Under the pieces are notes generated by a model. The model saw only the letters and a list, made by a program, of their open reading frames with translations. It was not told the DNA's origin and did not search any database. From Anaerolineaceae bacterium (GTDB taxonomy: Bacteria > Chloroflexota > Anaerolineae > Anaerolineales > Anaerolineaceae): 64,000 bases of DNA. The number at the start of each line of letters is the position of its first letter. The first letter of the stretch is position 1. Positions 36,533 through 46,088 of the stretch are shown here, one piece after another. The stretch lies in the NCBI GenBank assembly GCA_029265815.1, contig JAJUGU010000001.1:310001-374000 (forward strand). Direction: 5' to 3'. The position numbers and the translations under genes were made by a program.

Positions 36533-36561
36533 AAAAAAACACTGCTGAAAATTCAGCAGTG
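36533..36561 (-). terminator. Rho-independent terminator of the CapA-cyclase operon
   Basis: Read on the minus strand, a 10-bp stem (36561-36552 with 36549-36540, 2-nt minimum loop) is followed by seven T (36539-36533). Confidence 0.9.
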
Positions 36562-36568
36562 CTGGTCA

Positions 36569-37204
36569 TTACTCTTCAATCAAGATCACTCGCGCAGGAG
36601 CACCCTCAGTATCTTTCAATTTCAATGGCAGGCACACCAGGGTATACACTCCCGGTGCAACCTTTGAAAGATCCAGCCCTTCGATCAGCACTACCCCCGC
36701 GCCCAAAAGGATGTCGTGGGGTGGCTTACTTTCGGTGAATGGCGCTGCTGATAGGTAATCAATGCCCACAAGCCTGATACCAAGATCAACCAGCACCTTC
36801 GCACCATCAGCGCTGATCCCAACAAAATCTTCGTGAAAATATTCTGGAGACGTAGACCAGATTTTTGAGTTACGTGTCTTGAATAACACTCGTTTTACTT
36901 CAGGTGAGAATGATAACGCTTTTGTAATCTCGGCGTTAATCACGCTAACACTCTCAGGTAATTCGATCACATCAGTGGGCCCAACCAGTGTATCCAGTGG
37001 AATTTTGTCAACTTTAATACCATCATTAATAAAATGGTATGGTGAATCAATATGAGTTCCAGTATGGACACCCATGCTGATATTCGAATTATTTGCCAGT
37101 CCTCCCTCTTCGATTTTTTCTTTGCGATAAAGCTCAACCGAGATGTCTCCCGGCCAAACCGTCATACCTGTTTGAATAGTCAGAGTCACATCATGTATTT
37201 TCAT
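36569..37204 (-). CDS. Cyclase/kynurenine formamidase-like metal hydrolase
   Basis: A 211-residue member of the cyclase family (KynB-like). The metal-binding motif HTGTHIDSPYHF (HxGTHxDxPxH) is intact, and VGIDYLSA matches the family core. KynB opens N-formylkynurenine, but many relatives act on other amides or lactones, so the substrate is open. Its start overlaps the CapA gene stop (ATGA), suggesting coupled expression. A clear terminator follows the gene. Confidence 0.88.
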   Translation of the reverse strand: MKIHDVTLTIQTGMTVWPGDISVELYRKEKIEEGGLANNSNISMGVHTGTHIDSPYHFINDGIKVDKIPLDTLVGPTDVIELPESVSVINAEITKALSFSPEVKRVLFKTRNSKIWSTSPEYFHEDFVGISADGAKVLVDLGIRLVGIDYLSAAPFTESKPPHDILLGAGVVLIEGLDLSKVAPGVYTLVCLPLKLKDTEGAPARVILIEE

Positions 37205-38886
37205 GGAAACCTCTTTTTACTTGCTTCGAAAATGTCAGATAATAATTGTGCTCGTTCTTCTTCATTCATCGGCACTGGTCTAGCCCAATCAGTCAGTAAT
37301 GCAGTTAACACTTCAGTATTAATATATTTTCCATCATAAATAATGTGGCGGTCAATAAACTCTCGCTTGGTACCCACTACAGGAATATCCATTTGGTCAA
37401 ATAGAAAATTCCCAAGACCGTAATGAATGAGACTGTCGTTGATAAACTCAAATCCCATAGGAAAATGCGCCTGAGACCCCTGAACAATGTCAGCACCAGC
37501 TTTTGCTGCATTCCAGAAATCTTCACGGTATGTCTCTGAATACATATAGACATATACCTCATTATGCTGGAATGTTGCAATTACCACGTAACCCTGGTTT
37601 TTCAAATCCTCAATTGTTGAGTACATAAAATCATAATCACATCTTGCTGCACCCGGAGTATCTTCGGTTGCCCATGCCTGCGAGAAACCCACCGGGTTGC
37701 ATCCAATAAATGCGATTTTATTGCCATTATTCTCAATCAACACAGGTTTTTTTGCCTCTTCCTGATTAATTCCCCCACCAAAAACATACCAACCGCGGTC
37801 TTCATACATTTTCAAGGTTTCAGAAAAACTCTCGGTGCCATAGTCATTTTCATGATTTCCAGTGAGTTCTACTACATTGACACCGAGTTTTTCCAAAACT
37901 TCGATAGCTTCAGGATTAGCGCACAATTGAAGTGTCTCATTGCAGGTATCAGATCTTGGACATTCCTTAGAAAAAGACACTTCATTGCTTACATGTCTTA
38001 AATCAGCTGCTTGGAACCAATGCTTCACCATCTCAATCGGGTAATCCGTTCCCTTTAGCAGGATTTTTGATGCTGTACATCTTGCCATGGCCGTGGTTCC
38101 ACTCATGACGATTACTGTCATTTTCGATTCATCCCTGTTCGTCGGAGGGATCAACTCAGCAATTCTCTCAGCAATTGCACTGGTCAACGTAGAAGGTCCA
38201 GTTTTTTGGGTTAATGAATAAGTCACGACTAATGGATAATTCGATTCATCAAACGGTTTATCCAAAGGACTTATCCCCGCAATTTTTAAAATCTTACATC
38301 GTGTTGTGATCTTTTCAAAAGGTAAAATTGCAACTGCCTTCTCAGTTTCCTCAAGTGAAGAAACCAACTTTTCCATTCCGACAATTTTTACCTGTGACCC
38401 AGATGTTCCCCACATTTCAGAAAAAACCCGGTGAGTTTCGTCGGTAACAAAGAGCATCGTGTACTCACTGCCCCCTGATGTATCTTTCCATAACGACATC
38501 AATTCTTTTATAGAAATGTCATCATCCACAGACAAAAAAGGAACTGCCACAGCGTAAATTATCCTTGTTGTGAAAAGTGAGGTTTGCTCAATATCATTTG
38601 TGCGCTGGTCAAATTCGAGCGCGGCCATTTCTGCATCAGAAGTGATACTCACATTTTCAATTGTTTCAATCATCGTGCGCCATTCTTGTGGTATACCAGG
38701 ATCGATAAAGAGAGAAACCTCAAGAGGTTGAAATGGAGTTAAAGTGGCAGAAAGTGGTTGGCCTGAAACCAAATTACTATTACTATTTTTATGTGTGCTC
38801 GAGCCGCAGGCAGCTAAAAAAAGAAAAAAGATTAAGATAAAACCATATACCAGCTTTTGTGATGATTTCAAATTGTAAGACTCCAT
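37201..38886 (-). CDS. CapA-type metallophosphatase lipoprotein with periplasmic-binding-like N-domain
   Basis: A 561-residue exported lipoprotein: signal peptide ending LFLAACGSS (lipobox). Residues ~40-270 resemble a phosphate-binding-type solute receptor (PFLSVDDDISIKELMSLWKD, FPLD-like ISPLDKPFDESNYPLV). Residues ~280-560 are the CapA/PgsA domain related to metallophosphatases: VNVVELTGNHENDYG, FGGGINQEEA, ATFQHNEVY, GADIVQGSQAHFPMG and YGLGNFLFDQ. CapA proteins take part in poly-gamma-glutamate export, yet most homologues are uncharacterised and no capB/C is nearby. Start at ATG 38886, chosen because the signal peptide begins there. Confidence 0.85.
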   Translation of the reverse strand: MESYNLKSSQKLVYGFILIFFLFLAACGSSTHKNSNSNLVSGQPLSATLTPFQPLEVSLFIDPGIPQEWRTMIETIENVSITSDAEMAALEFDQRTNDIEQTSLFTTRIIYAVAVPFLSVDDDISIKELMSLWKDTSGGSEYTMLFVTDETHRVFSEMWGTSGSQVKIVGMEKLVSSLEETEKAVAILPFEKITTRCKILKIAGISPLDKPFDESNYPLVVTYSLTQKTGPSTLTSAIAERIAELIPPTNRDESKMTVIVMSGTTAMARCTASKILLKGTDYPIEMVKHWFQAADLRHVSNEVSFSKECPRSDTCNETLQLCANPEAIEVLEKLGVNVVELTGNHENDYGTESFSETLKMYEDRGWYVFGGGINQEEAKKPVLIENNGNKIAFIGCNPVGFSQAWATEDTPGAARCDYDFMYSTIEDLKNQGYVVIATFQHNEVYVYMYSETYREDFWNAAKAGADIVQGSQAHFPMGFEFINDSLIHYGLGNFLFDQMDIPVVGTKREFIDRHIIYDGKYINTEVLTALLTDWARPVPMNEEERAQLLSDIFEASKKRFP

Positions 38887-38904
38887 GTTGTTGATATGCC
38901 TTCG

Positions 38905-38910
38905 ATTATA
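38905..38910 (-). promoter_or_regulatory. -10 box of the CapA-type gene
   Basis: TATAAT on the minus strand, 18 nt before the ATG at 38886. The leader would be only about 10 nt and holds no ribosome-binding site at proper distance. Confidence 0.45.
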
Positions 38911-38968
38911 CGCCACATCTATGGATGAGGATTTGTTGAACCTGATGGTTTTTGATAGCACAAATGGC

Positions 38969-38974
38969 TATAAT
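38969..38974 (+). promoter_or_regulatory. Candidate -10 box of the thiolase gene
   Basis: TATAAT 28 nt before the ATG at 39003, with a GAGG ribosome-binding site downstream. Divergent from the CapA promoter. Confidence 0.45.
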
Positions 38975-39002
38975 CACCATAAGACCCTTGACGAGGATGG
39001 TT

Positions 39003-40160
39003 ATGAAAGAAGTAGCTGTAATTGGGATTGGACAAACAAAAATTGACGAACACTGGGATAAATCCCTCCGTGATCTTGCAGGTGATGCTGCTCTTTCAGC
39101 TTTGATGGACTCAGGCCTGGAGAAAGTAGCTGCGTTATACGTAGGCAATATGATGTCAGGATCTGCCAATCGGCAGCAACATCTGGGGGCTTACATTGCA
39201 GATTGGATAGGTCTACGCGGAATCGAAGCAATCCGGCTTGAAGCTGCATGCAGTTCGGGCGCAGCAAGTTTCCGCACAGCCGTAATGGCTGTCGCTTCTG
39301 GAGAAGTGGACAGCGCCCTTGTTGTCGGTGTGGAGAAGATGACAGATTCTCCACTTCAAGAAGTAACTGCTGCTCTGGCAACTGCCGCAGATGCTGATTG
39401 GGAGGCCGGTCAAGGGCTTTCGTTTGTTGCGCTAAACGCTTTAATCATGAACCGCTACATGCATGAATATGGATGGAAAAAAGAACATTTCGCACCTTTT
39501 GCAGTCAATGCACACACCAATGCGATTCATAATCCATTTGCCCGTTTTCATGAACCCGCAACAATCGAAAATTACTTAAAAGCACCCATGATCAATGATC
39601 CGATCAATCTAATGGACGCTTCACCGGTTGGCGACGGTGCTGCAGCTGCGGTTCTGTTACCCTTAGAATCTTTACACAACCCTTCTCATAAAAAAATCAT
39701 TAAAGTTGCCGCATCCGCTGCTGCAACTGACAGCATTGCCATTCACCACCGCAAGGACCCATTATTTTTGCGCGCAGCATACAACTCAGGAAAGAAAGCT
39801 TACGATCAAGCAGGATTAAATCCATCAGATATTGATTTGTTTGAACTTCATGACGCATTTTCGATTATGGCTGCACTTTCTCTCGAAGCCAACGGTTTTG
39901 CAGAACGCGGCCAAGGACCTCGTCTGGCACTAGATAATGAAATACTTCCCACAGGTCGGATTCCCATCGCCACTCGTGGTGGCCTGAAAGCTCGCGGACA
40001 TCCTGTAGGTGCCACTGGAATGTACCAGATCGTCGAAGTAGTTCAGCAGCTGAGGGGTGAGGCTTTCGGTACCCAGGTTGAAAATGCACGCGTTGGTATG
40101 TCTCAAAATATTGGTGGAAGCGGGTCAAACATCATTACCCACATTTTTCAACTCATTTAA
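39003..40160 (+). CDS. Thiolase-family protein (SCP-x/acetyl-CoA acetyltransferase-like)
   Basis: A 385-residue thiolase. The nucleophile Cys is in EAACSSGAASF, and the C-terminal half has ELHDAFS (His) and GGLKARGHPVGATG (His). The C-terminal Cys motif of degradative thiolases (CxG) reads QNIGGSGSN, i.e. no Cys, as in the SCP-2/archaeal-type group. Those relatives often partner with a DUF35 zinc/OB protein and HMG-CoA synthase, neither of which is here. GAGG lies 6 nt before ATG 39003. Exact reaction unknown. Confidence 0.87.
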   Translation: MKEVAVIGIGQTKIDEHWDKSLRDLAGDAALSALMDSGLEKVAALYVGNMMSGSANRQQHLGAYIADWIGLRGIEAIRLEAACSSGAASFRTAVMAVASGEVDSALVVGVEKMTDSPLQEVTAALATAADADWEAGQGLSFVALNALIMNRYMHEYGWKKEHFAPFAVNAHTNAIHNPFARFHEPATIENYLKAPMINDPINLMDASPVGDGAAAAVLLPLESLHNPSHKKIIKVAASAAATDSIAIHHRKDPLFLRAAYNSGKKAYDQAGLNPSDIDLFELHDAFSIMAALSLEANGFAERGQGPRLALDNEILPTGRIPIATRGGLKARGHPVGATGMYQIVEVVQQLRGEAFGTQVENARVGMSQNIGGSGSNIITHIFQLI

Positions 40161-40233
40161 CCCAATCGGAGACAGAACTCGAGAATTGCTGCCGAATTTC
40201 TCGAATCCTGATATGATTATTCGGGATTGGGTT
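40159..40233 (+). other. Long inverted repeat between thiolase and winged-helix genes
   Basis: A perfect 9-bp pair, AACCCAATC at 40159-40167 and its complement at 40225-40233, encloses a 57-nt region with a smaller hairpin (CGAGAA 40180-40185 with TTCTCG 40198-40203). The right arm ends 4 nt before the ATG at 40238 and would cover its ribosome-binding area. Could be a control element or chance. Confidence 0.35.
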
Positions 40234-40237
40234 ATTT

Positions 40238-41092
40238 ATGACATATCTATCAAATGAAATAATTGAAGAATATCAGAAACATACCTTTAGAACGGTTGAA
40301 CCACTTCTTTCGCCTGATCAAGCGATCGATTTCGTAAATGAACGCGGGTTTATTTTCTTTTGGCCGGTCAAAGGAACACGTTATCCAAGTCTGTGGCATG
40401 CCGTAGCGGGTGAACGACCGGTTGCCGATGATCATGATGATCCGGGTCACATTACTTGGAACTGGAAGGATTCACTTCTAGATAAACGCGTCTGGTATTA
40501 TAGCCGGCTCCTGAAAAAAAAGAACACAATTGTTTCTCTGGAAGCCATTCCCTATTTTTATGCCCTATCACCAAACTATGGTGAACCAGAAGAGGATTTC
40601 CAGGATCAGTACGAACAAGGGCTACTTCCACTTGAGGCCAAATTGATATTTGACGCTTTACTCAAAAATGGTCCACTCGACACTATCTCACTACGCAAAG
40701 AAGCGCATCTCATGGGGGCTGCATCCCAATCTCCGTTCAACCGCGCATTAAACATTCTGCAGGAACAATTGAAAGTGCTTCCGGTTGCGGTGAGTGAGGC
40801 GGGTGCATGGGGCTACGCTTTTGTTTATGACCTGACTCACCGCTATTACCCCGATCTTCAGGAAAAAGCTCGCTTTATCTCAGAAACATCAGCCATAGAT
40901 AACTTGCTGCTTTATTACTTCAAGTCATTAGGAGCAAGCAGACTCAAAGAAATTTTAACATTTTTCAAATGGTCATCTTCGCAAACCGAACGTTCCTTAC
41001 AAAGACTGGTGAATAAAGGCGAATTATTATCTGGATTGCATATTGACAATATCAGCGGAGATTTCTATTGCCTCCCGTCACTGATTAATTGA
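40238..41092 (+). CDS. Winged-helix protein, possibly AlkZ/YcaQ-related
   Basis: A 284-residue soluble protein. The middle and C-terminal parts are helical with winged-helix character (GPLDTISLRKEAHLMG, LNILQEQLKVLPVAV and LQRLVNKGELLSG), and the combination with a DPGHITWNWKDSL segment resembles proteins annotated as AlkZ-related or HTH_42. AlkZ/YcaQ glycosylases unhook interstrand crosslinks, but I cannot see their QxQ/QxD catalytic motif, so a repair role is uncertain. It begins 77 bp after the thiolase. Confidence 0.6.
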   Translation: MTYLSNEIIEEYQKHTFRTVEPLLSPDQAIDFVNERGFIFFWPVKGTRYPSLWHAVAGERPVADDHDDPGHITWNWKDSLLDKRVWYYSRLLKKKNTIVSLEAIPYFYALSPNYGEPEEDFQDQYEQGLLPLEAKLIFDALLKNGPLDTISLRKEAHLMGAASQSPFNRALNILQEQLKVLPVAVSEAGAWGYAFVYDLTHRYYPDLQEKARFISETSAIDNLLLYYFKSLGASRLKEILTFFKWSSSQTERSLQRLVNKGELLSGLHIDNISGDFYCLPSLIN

Positions 41093-41153
41093 TTTATCAG
41101 GGATATTTACCGGTCTACCATCTTTTGTATCCATTGTATATATAATTAGTTAG

Positions 41154-41159
41154 TATAAT
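41154..41159 (+). promoter_or_regulatory. Candidate -10 box of the GH13 gene
   Basis: TATAAT lies 25 nt before the ATG at 41185; a second TATAAT at 41141-41146 is an alternative. No properly spaced -35 is seen. Confidence 0.4.
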
Positions 41160-41184
41160 TTTTTCCAACCAGGGCTGGTGCCGG

Positions 41185-44100
41185 ATGATGGAATTTCATA
41201 TTTCCCGAAGAGCGCGCGAAAAATATCACCTGGAAGACAACTTATTTTCATATGATGGCAACATCATATTCGCTAACTTTCACGCTGCTCGTACCTTTGC
41301 TCATCAAATTAATTCTCAGCACGATTTGCTTGCGTTCCCAGAGCAGGCAATTAAGGCCAGTCAGATCAACGCGATGGGACTCATCGACGAGATCTTTCAT
41401 CATATTTTCAAATTATTTCGTCAGCAGAAATCCCCTTCTGTTTTATCCGAGGCTGTAGATTATTTAGAACAGGTAATAGGCGCGGAAGAACTCAACATTT
41501 TTCTTGAAAAATTTATCTTTTATTATCCTCCTGCACTTGTTTATTCCAAACGTCTCAATCCCGCACAATACCTGAGTGAATCTACCGGTGGGATTCCTAA
41601 CAAACAGTTAGTAATTGAAGAATTATTAATGCTCTGGCTCTCTCTTGAAAACCCTGCGCAAATATCGTACTCAGAACTTTTCGTTGAAGAAGATTTAATT
41701 CACGATCCGCGATATTTGCCAGTGATTCAATCTCTGCAATCATTTTTTGCCAAACAACCACCATTTGGTCCAGAAAACAAATCACTGCTACAGATGTTAC
41801 TAACTCCATCGCTCAAAGTGCCTTATTCCATTACTGGTCAGCTTGAATACATTCGTGAACACTGGTCCTCTCTACTGGGTGATTACATCTACCGGCTGCT
41901 TTCAGGCTTGGACTTGATTAATGAAGAAAATAAATTGTCTTTTTCCGGACCGGGTCCTGTGCAAATTCCAATTTACGATCAGGCAGAGTTGCAGGGAGCT
42001 GATGGCAAGAGAATCGAACCGGAAGCTTTCAGTAAAGATCAGGCATGGATGCCGCGTCTGGTATTGATCGCAAAAAATACCTATGTCTGGCTTGATCAAC
42101 TTAGCCAGAAGTACCAAATGCCAATCACTCGCCTGGATCAAATACCTGATGCAGAACTTGAAATTTTAAAACGCTGGGGAATCACCGGTTTATGGCTCAT
42201 AGGCCTCTGGGAGCGTAGTCCGGCTTCAGCGCAGATCAAAAGACTCTGCGGTAACCCTGATGCAATTTCATCAGCATACTCACTTTACTCCTACCAGATT
42301 GCATCTGATCTGGGTGGAGAAGCTGCATACCAATTCTTGCGTGATTCAGCTGTCCGGCATGGAATCCGCCTGGCAAGCGACATGGTTCCCAATCATATGG
42401 GTATTGATTCGGAATGGGTGATTCACCATCCCAATCGTTTCCTTTCGCTGGAACACTGTCCATTTCCATCTTATACATTTACGGGTACAGATTTATCATC
42501 TGACCCATCTGTCACTATTCAGATTGAAGATCATTACTACGACCGTAGTGATGCTGCAGTTGTTTTCCGCAGACGGGATAATCAAAGTGGAATGGTGAAA
42601 TATATCTACCACGGTAATGATGGTACAGCCATGCCCTGGAATGACACTGCCCAATTGAACTATCTAAATCCAGAAGTGCGTGAGTCTGTCATTCATACCA
42701 TTCTTGAGGTAGCCCGTAAGTTTCCTATCATCCGATTCGATGCAGCGATGACCCTGGCAAAAAAGCACTACCAAAGATTATGGTTTCCTCAGCCTGGTAC
42801 TGGTGGAGCAATCCCTTCTCGATCAGAATACGGACTTTCTCAAGAAGAATTTGATCGAGCAATGCCAGTGGAATTTTGGCGCGAGGTCGTTGACCGTGTC
42901 GCCGCTGAAGCACCAGATACCCTTTTACTCGCTGAAGCCTTCTGGTTAATGGAGGGGTACTTTGTACGTTCCTTGGGTATGCATCGTGTCTACAACAGTG
43001 CTTTCATGAATATGCTGCGCAATGAGGATAATGCTGGTTACCGTAAACTTATCAAGAATACATTGGAATTTGAACCGGAAATTCTGAAAAGATATGTGAA
43101 TTTCATGAACAATCCGGATGAACGTACAGCCGCGGAACAATTCGGCAAAGGTGATAAATACTTTGGCACCTGTATGCTGATGGTAACGATGCCTGGTCTT
43201 CCGATGTTAGGACACGGTCAGATTGAGGGATTTTCAGAAAAGTATGGCATGGAGTTCCGCAAAGCTTATTGGAACGAAAGTGCCGATCCAGAGTTGATTG
43301 CCCGCCATGAACGTGAAATCTTCCCACTGCTTCATCAACGCGAACTTTTTGCTGAAGTAGAAAATTTCTATCTTTTCGATTTCTATACTTCAGATGGAAA
43401 CGTGAATGAAAATATCTACGCCTACACAAATTACAACAATGATAAATCTGCGTTAGTGGTTTACAACAATAACCTGAATGAAACAGAAGGATGGATCCAT
43501 TACTCTGTCCCTAAAAAACGAGGAATGGGATCCAATAAAACTCAAAATATTGCAGCGGTGAATACCGCTCTTTTTCTACCAGAGAATCGGAGCGCTTTTA
43601 TCACTTTTCGAGACCAGATCACCGGGTATTACTATCTGCGGCCTCTTAGCGAAATAATGGATCGAGGATTCCATTTCAAATTACGCGGTTATGAATACCA
43701 TACCTTTCTGGATTTTCAAGTCATTGTTCCAGATGTAAAACATAATTATTCGGGTTTATACGCAGTAATTGGAGAACAGGGTGTTCCGGATATTGAACAA
43801 TCATTAAAAGAGTTATTTCTGAATCCCATTGTTGAGCCCTTCAGACAATTCATCAATTATGGTTATTTGCATTACCTGAGAACCAAATATTCTAAAGAGA
43901 TAAGAATTGATTCAATTGACAGTGATGAAATTAAGAATAAGGTTTCAGCCTTCCTCAATGGGATAGCTTTACAGGTTCCTGGAATTACAAATCAAAGTGA
44001 AGTGCAAGCAAATATTAGTCACCTGATATTTACTATTCTACGCTTTCCAGGCTTTCTTAAACAATTACAGATTCCTCCAAGCGATAAATTGAATAAGCTC

Positions 44101-44667
44101 ACCGCTTTTCTGTCAGATCGCTTTCTTCATTCTGAATCTCACTGGATGACCTTGATGACTTGGGCAGTCGCTCATTCTATAGGAAATTTAACTGGTGTTA
44201 AGAATCAGGCAGATCTCACAATTTCATGGTTAAAGGAATGGCGGCTAAAAAAATACCTAGAAGATGCCCTTTTGCAATCTCATGATAACAAAGCAGAAAT
44301 TCAAGATATGGTTCTTGCTTTAGATATTGGGATTTCACTACAAAATTGGTACGAAAATTTCAAGCCTGGATCACTCCAAGCAACGCTGCAAAAATGGTTT
44401 TCAGAACCGGAGATTCAATACTATTTGAAAGTAAACCGTTATAATGAGATTCTTTGGTTCAATCGTGAAGCCTTTTCTGACTTTACCTGGTGGGTTTCAA
44501 TTCTTCCGATCATTCAGATCGCGTCAAAAGAAGATGCCGGTGCGACTGATCTAGTTGAAACAGCTCTCCATCTTTTCGATTTCATTACTATCCTTGAAAA
44601 ATTAGTAAAGGCATCCTCGTACCAGGTCGAAAAATTGATCACATTGGCAGACAATGTTAAGAATTAA
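41185..44667 (+). CDS. Large GH13 (alpha-amylase family) protein with extra N- and C-terminal domains
   Basis: A 1160-residue protein without signal peptide. The central part (~320-760) is a GH13 barrel: region I DMVPNHMG (~405), region II IRFDAA with nucleophile D519, region III LLAEAF with acid/base E584, and region IV with D645. In region IV the usual FxxNHD reads FMNNPDE, so the His before the third catalytic Asp is Pro. The first ~300 and last ~330 residues match no domain I recognise and are mostly helical. The convergent neighbour is a GH57 enzyme, and the glycogen genes at 13002-15990 give an alpha-glucan context. Hydrolase or transferase cannot be told. Confidence 0.82.
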   Translation: MMEFHISRRAREKYHLEDNLFSYDGNIIFANFHAARTFAHQINSQHDLLAFPEQAIKASQINAMGLIDEIFHHIFKLFRQQKSPSVLSEAVDYLEQVIGAEELNIFLEKFIFYYPPALVYSKRLNPAQYLSESTGGIPNKQLVIEELLMLWLSLENPAQISYSELFVEEDLIHDPRYLPVIQSLQSFFAKQPPFGPENKSLLQMLLTPSLKVPYSITGQLEYIREHWSSLLGDYIYRLLSGLDLINEENKLSFSGPGPVQIPIYDQAELQGADGKRIEPEAFSKDQAWMPRLVLIAKNTYVWLDQLSQKYQMPITRLDQIPDAELEILKRWGITGLWLIGLWERSPASAQIKRLCGNPDAISSAYSLYSYQIASDLGGEAAYQFLRDSAVRHGIRLASDMVPNHMGIDSEWVIHHPNRFLSLEHCPFPSYTFTGTDLSSDPSVTIQIEDHYYDRSDAAVVFRRRDNQSGMVKYIYHGNDGTAMPWNDTAQLNYLNPEVRESVIHTILEVARKFPIIRFDAAMTLAKKHYQRLWFPQPGTGGAIPSRSEYGLSQEEFDRAMPVEFWREVVDRVAAEAPDTLLLAEAFWLMEGYFVRSLGMHRVYNSAFMNMLRNEDNAGYRKLIKNTLEFEPEILKRYVNFMNNPDERTAAEQFGKGDKYFGTCMLMVTMPGLPMLGHGQIEGFSEKYGMEFRKAYWNESADPELIARHEREIFPLLHQRELFAEVENFYLFDFYTSDGNVNENIYAYTNYNNDKSALVVYNNNLNETEGWIHYSVPKKRGMGSNKTQNIAAVNTALFLPENRSAFITFRDQITGYYYLRPLSEIMDRGFHFKLRGYEYHTFLDFQVIVPDVKHNYSGLYAVIGEQGVPDIEQSLKELFLNPIVEPFRQFINYGYLHYLRTKYSKEIRIDSIDSDEIKNKVSAFLNGIALQVPGITNQSEVQANISHLIFTILRFPGFLKQLQIPPSDKLNKLTAFLSDRFLHSESHWMTLMTWAVAHSIGNLTGVKNQADLTISWLKEWRLKKYLEDALLQSHDNKAEIQDMVLALDIGISLQNWYENFKPGSLQATLQKWFSEPEIQYYLKVNRYNEILWFNREAFSDFTWWVSILPIIQIASKEDAGATDLVETALHLFDFITILEKLVKASSYQVEKLITLADNVKN

Positions 44668-46086
44668 TTAACCAGCCGGCTCTATGATTGTACATCTGGC
44701 ATAAGCCTCGAGAAATAGATCTTTGGCTGAAAGATTCGTGTTTTCAATCTTTGCTTTGTTCAACAATGAATAAAAGGCATATGGGATATTAAATGCGCAT
44801 GCCTGTTCCATCAACCAAACAGCATACGCTGCGTAACTAATATTGTTTTGAGGTTCAATGCGGTCTATGCTGTCAAAAAACCATCCACATGATGTGAACA
44901 TGCGTTGACGTTCATATTGTGCCATGAAAAGTTTTTCTAATTTTCGGTTACTGATCTGTTCGTTTAGGTATAATCCAAAATTCTTCAGCCAATCTAAAAA
45001 ATTACATTTACCTAAAATAACATCGATATACTGGTTACGCATCTCCCAAGGATCACCACCCGCATCAAAAATGATCTGCTCAAATTGGCTATCAATTTCA
45101 TCCGCCAGGCAGTTGAGTGCCTCACGCAGTGGTTTCTTCCAGGCACCAGTTGACGTACAACCACAATGGCCGCGCCACCTTTCTACTCCATGATGACAGC
45201 TCCAGGATGTATTTTCGATGATTCTGGCTTTTTGGGTAACTTCATTCTCCTTCAGCCACAAACCCGGATAAGTGATCTGCATCCCCCTACTGCTTGTTGA
45301 TCCATTAAGTAAATGTGCCAGAAATTTATCGCGAAAGATTTGATGATGTCCATAGAGTTCACCATCAGTGGCGATAATGGTTAAACTATTTAATCCGTTC
45401 CGCGAGACTGCTGGAATCAGCAATCTTTCAGCAAATATATCTGCATTTATCGTTGCCTGTTTATCAAAACTTACTTTGGTGCTCAGTTCTTTATTGTATA
45501 GAAAAACGATTATTGATTTTCCATTTTCAAGATCGATTCGATAAGGCGAACTATTTTCACCATTTGGCACGTCGACCTGCCAGGGGGCCAGTATTGTGAA
45601 TTGAATTCCCTGTTCAGCAACTATATTTAATGTCTCAAGATCAACGGCACATTCTGGCAGCCATATACCTTGAGGTTTTCTACCAAATAAATTCTCAAAT
45701 GCTGCAATTCCCCAGATTACCTGGGTTTCCTTGTCACGCCGGTTCGATAACGGTAAGATGGTGTGGTTATATGGCTGGGCAATAGCGTTTCCAACACCAT
45801 TTTCAGTCACATTACAACGATCTTCTTCGGTAATTTTAATTAATACATCTCTGGCATTTACAGCCATCCACGATGATAATGTCGGACCTAAATTAAAACT
45901 GATTCGTTTGTAATTCCCAAGTTCAGCATTGGGGCGGTAACAGGTTTCGAGAATGCGCTCGTTCCAGTTGTGATAAGGCTCGGCACCTGGCTCTTCTGGT
46001 ATCAGGTTGGTAAATGGATCTTCCCTGGGGGGTTGATAAAAATGAGCATGAACACAAATGCTTGGCCGGTTCGTCATCGGGAGCAA
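44668..46086 (-). CDS. GH57 family glycoside hydrolase
   Basis: A 472-residue cytoplasmic GH57 enzyme of the subgroup beginning VHAHFYQPPREDP. The nucleophile Glu is in IWLPECAVD and the acid/base Asp in ATDGELYGHH. The C-terminal ~200 residues form the helical domain of the DUF3536 type (CSWFFD-like SCGWFFDSIDRIEP). GH57 enzymes act on alpha-glucans (amylase, branching, pullulanase); subtype undetermined. A TTG at 46086 has AGGT 4 nt upstream; ATG 46077 is an alternative. The stop codon abuts the GH13 gene stop. Confidence 0.88.
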   Translation of the reverse strand: MLPMTNRPSICVHAHFYQPPREDPFTNLIPEEPGAEPYHNWNERILETCYRPNAELGNYKRISFNLGPTLSSWMAVNARDVLIKITEEDRCNVTENGVGNAIAQPYNHTILPLSNRRDKETQVIWGIAAFENLFGRKPQGIWLPECAVDLETLNIVAEQGIQFTILAPWQVDVPNGENSSPYRIDLENGKSIIVFLYNKELSTKVSFDKQATINADIFAERLLIPAVSRNGLNSLTIIATDGELYGHHQIFRDKFLAHLLNGSTSSRGMQITYPGLWLKENEVTQKARIIENTSWSCHHGVERWRGHCGCTSTGAWKKPLREALNCLADEIDSQFEQIIFDAGGDPWEMRNQYIDVILGKCNFLDWLKNFGLYLNEQISNRKLEKLFMAQYERQRMFTSCGWFFDSIDRIEPQNNISYAAYAVWLMEQACAFNIPYAFYSLLNKAKIENTNLSAKDLFLEAYARCTIIEPAG

Positions 46087-46088
46087 TT

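Noticed and set aside
36229-36568. Possible tRNA or small RNA in the longest gene-free stretch
   Set aside because: No cloverleaf, CCA end or strong hairpin apart from the minus-strand terminator at its right end.
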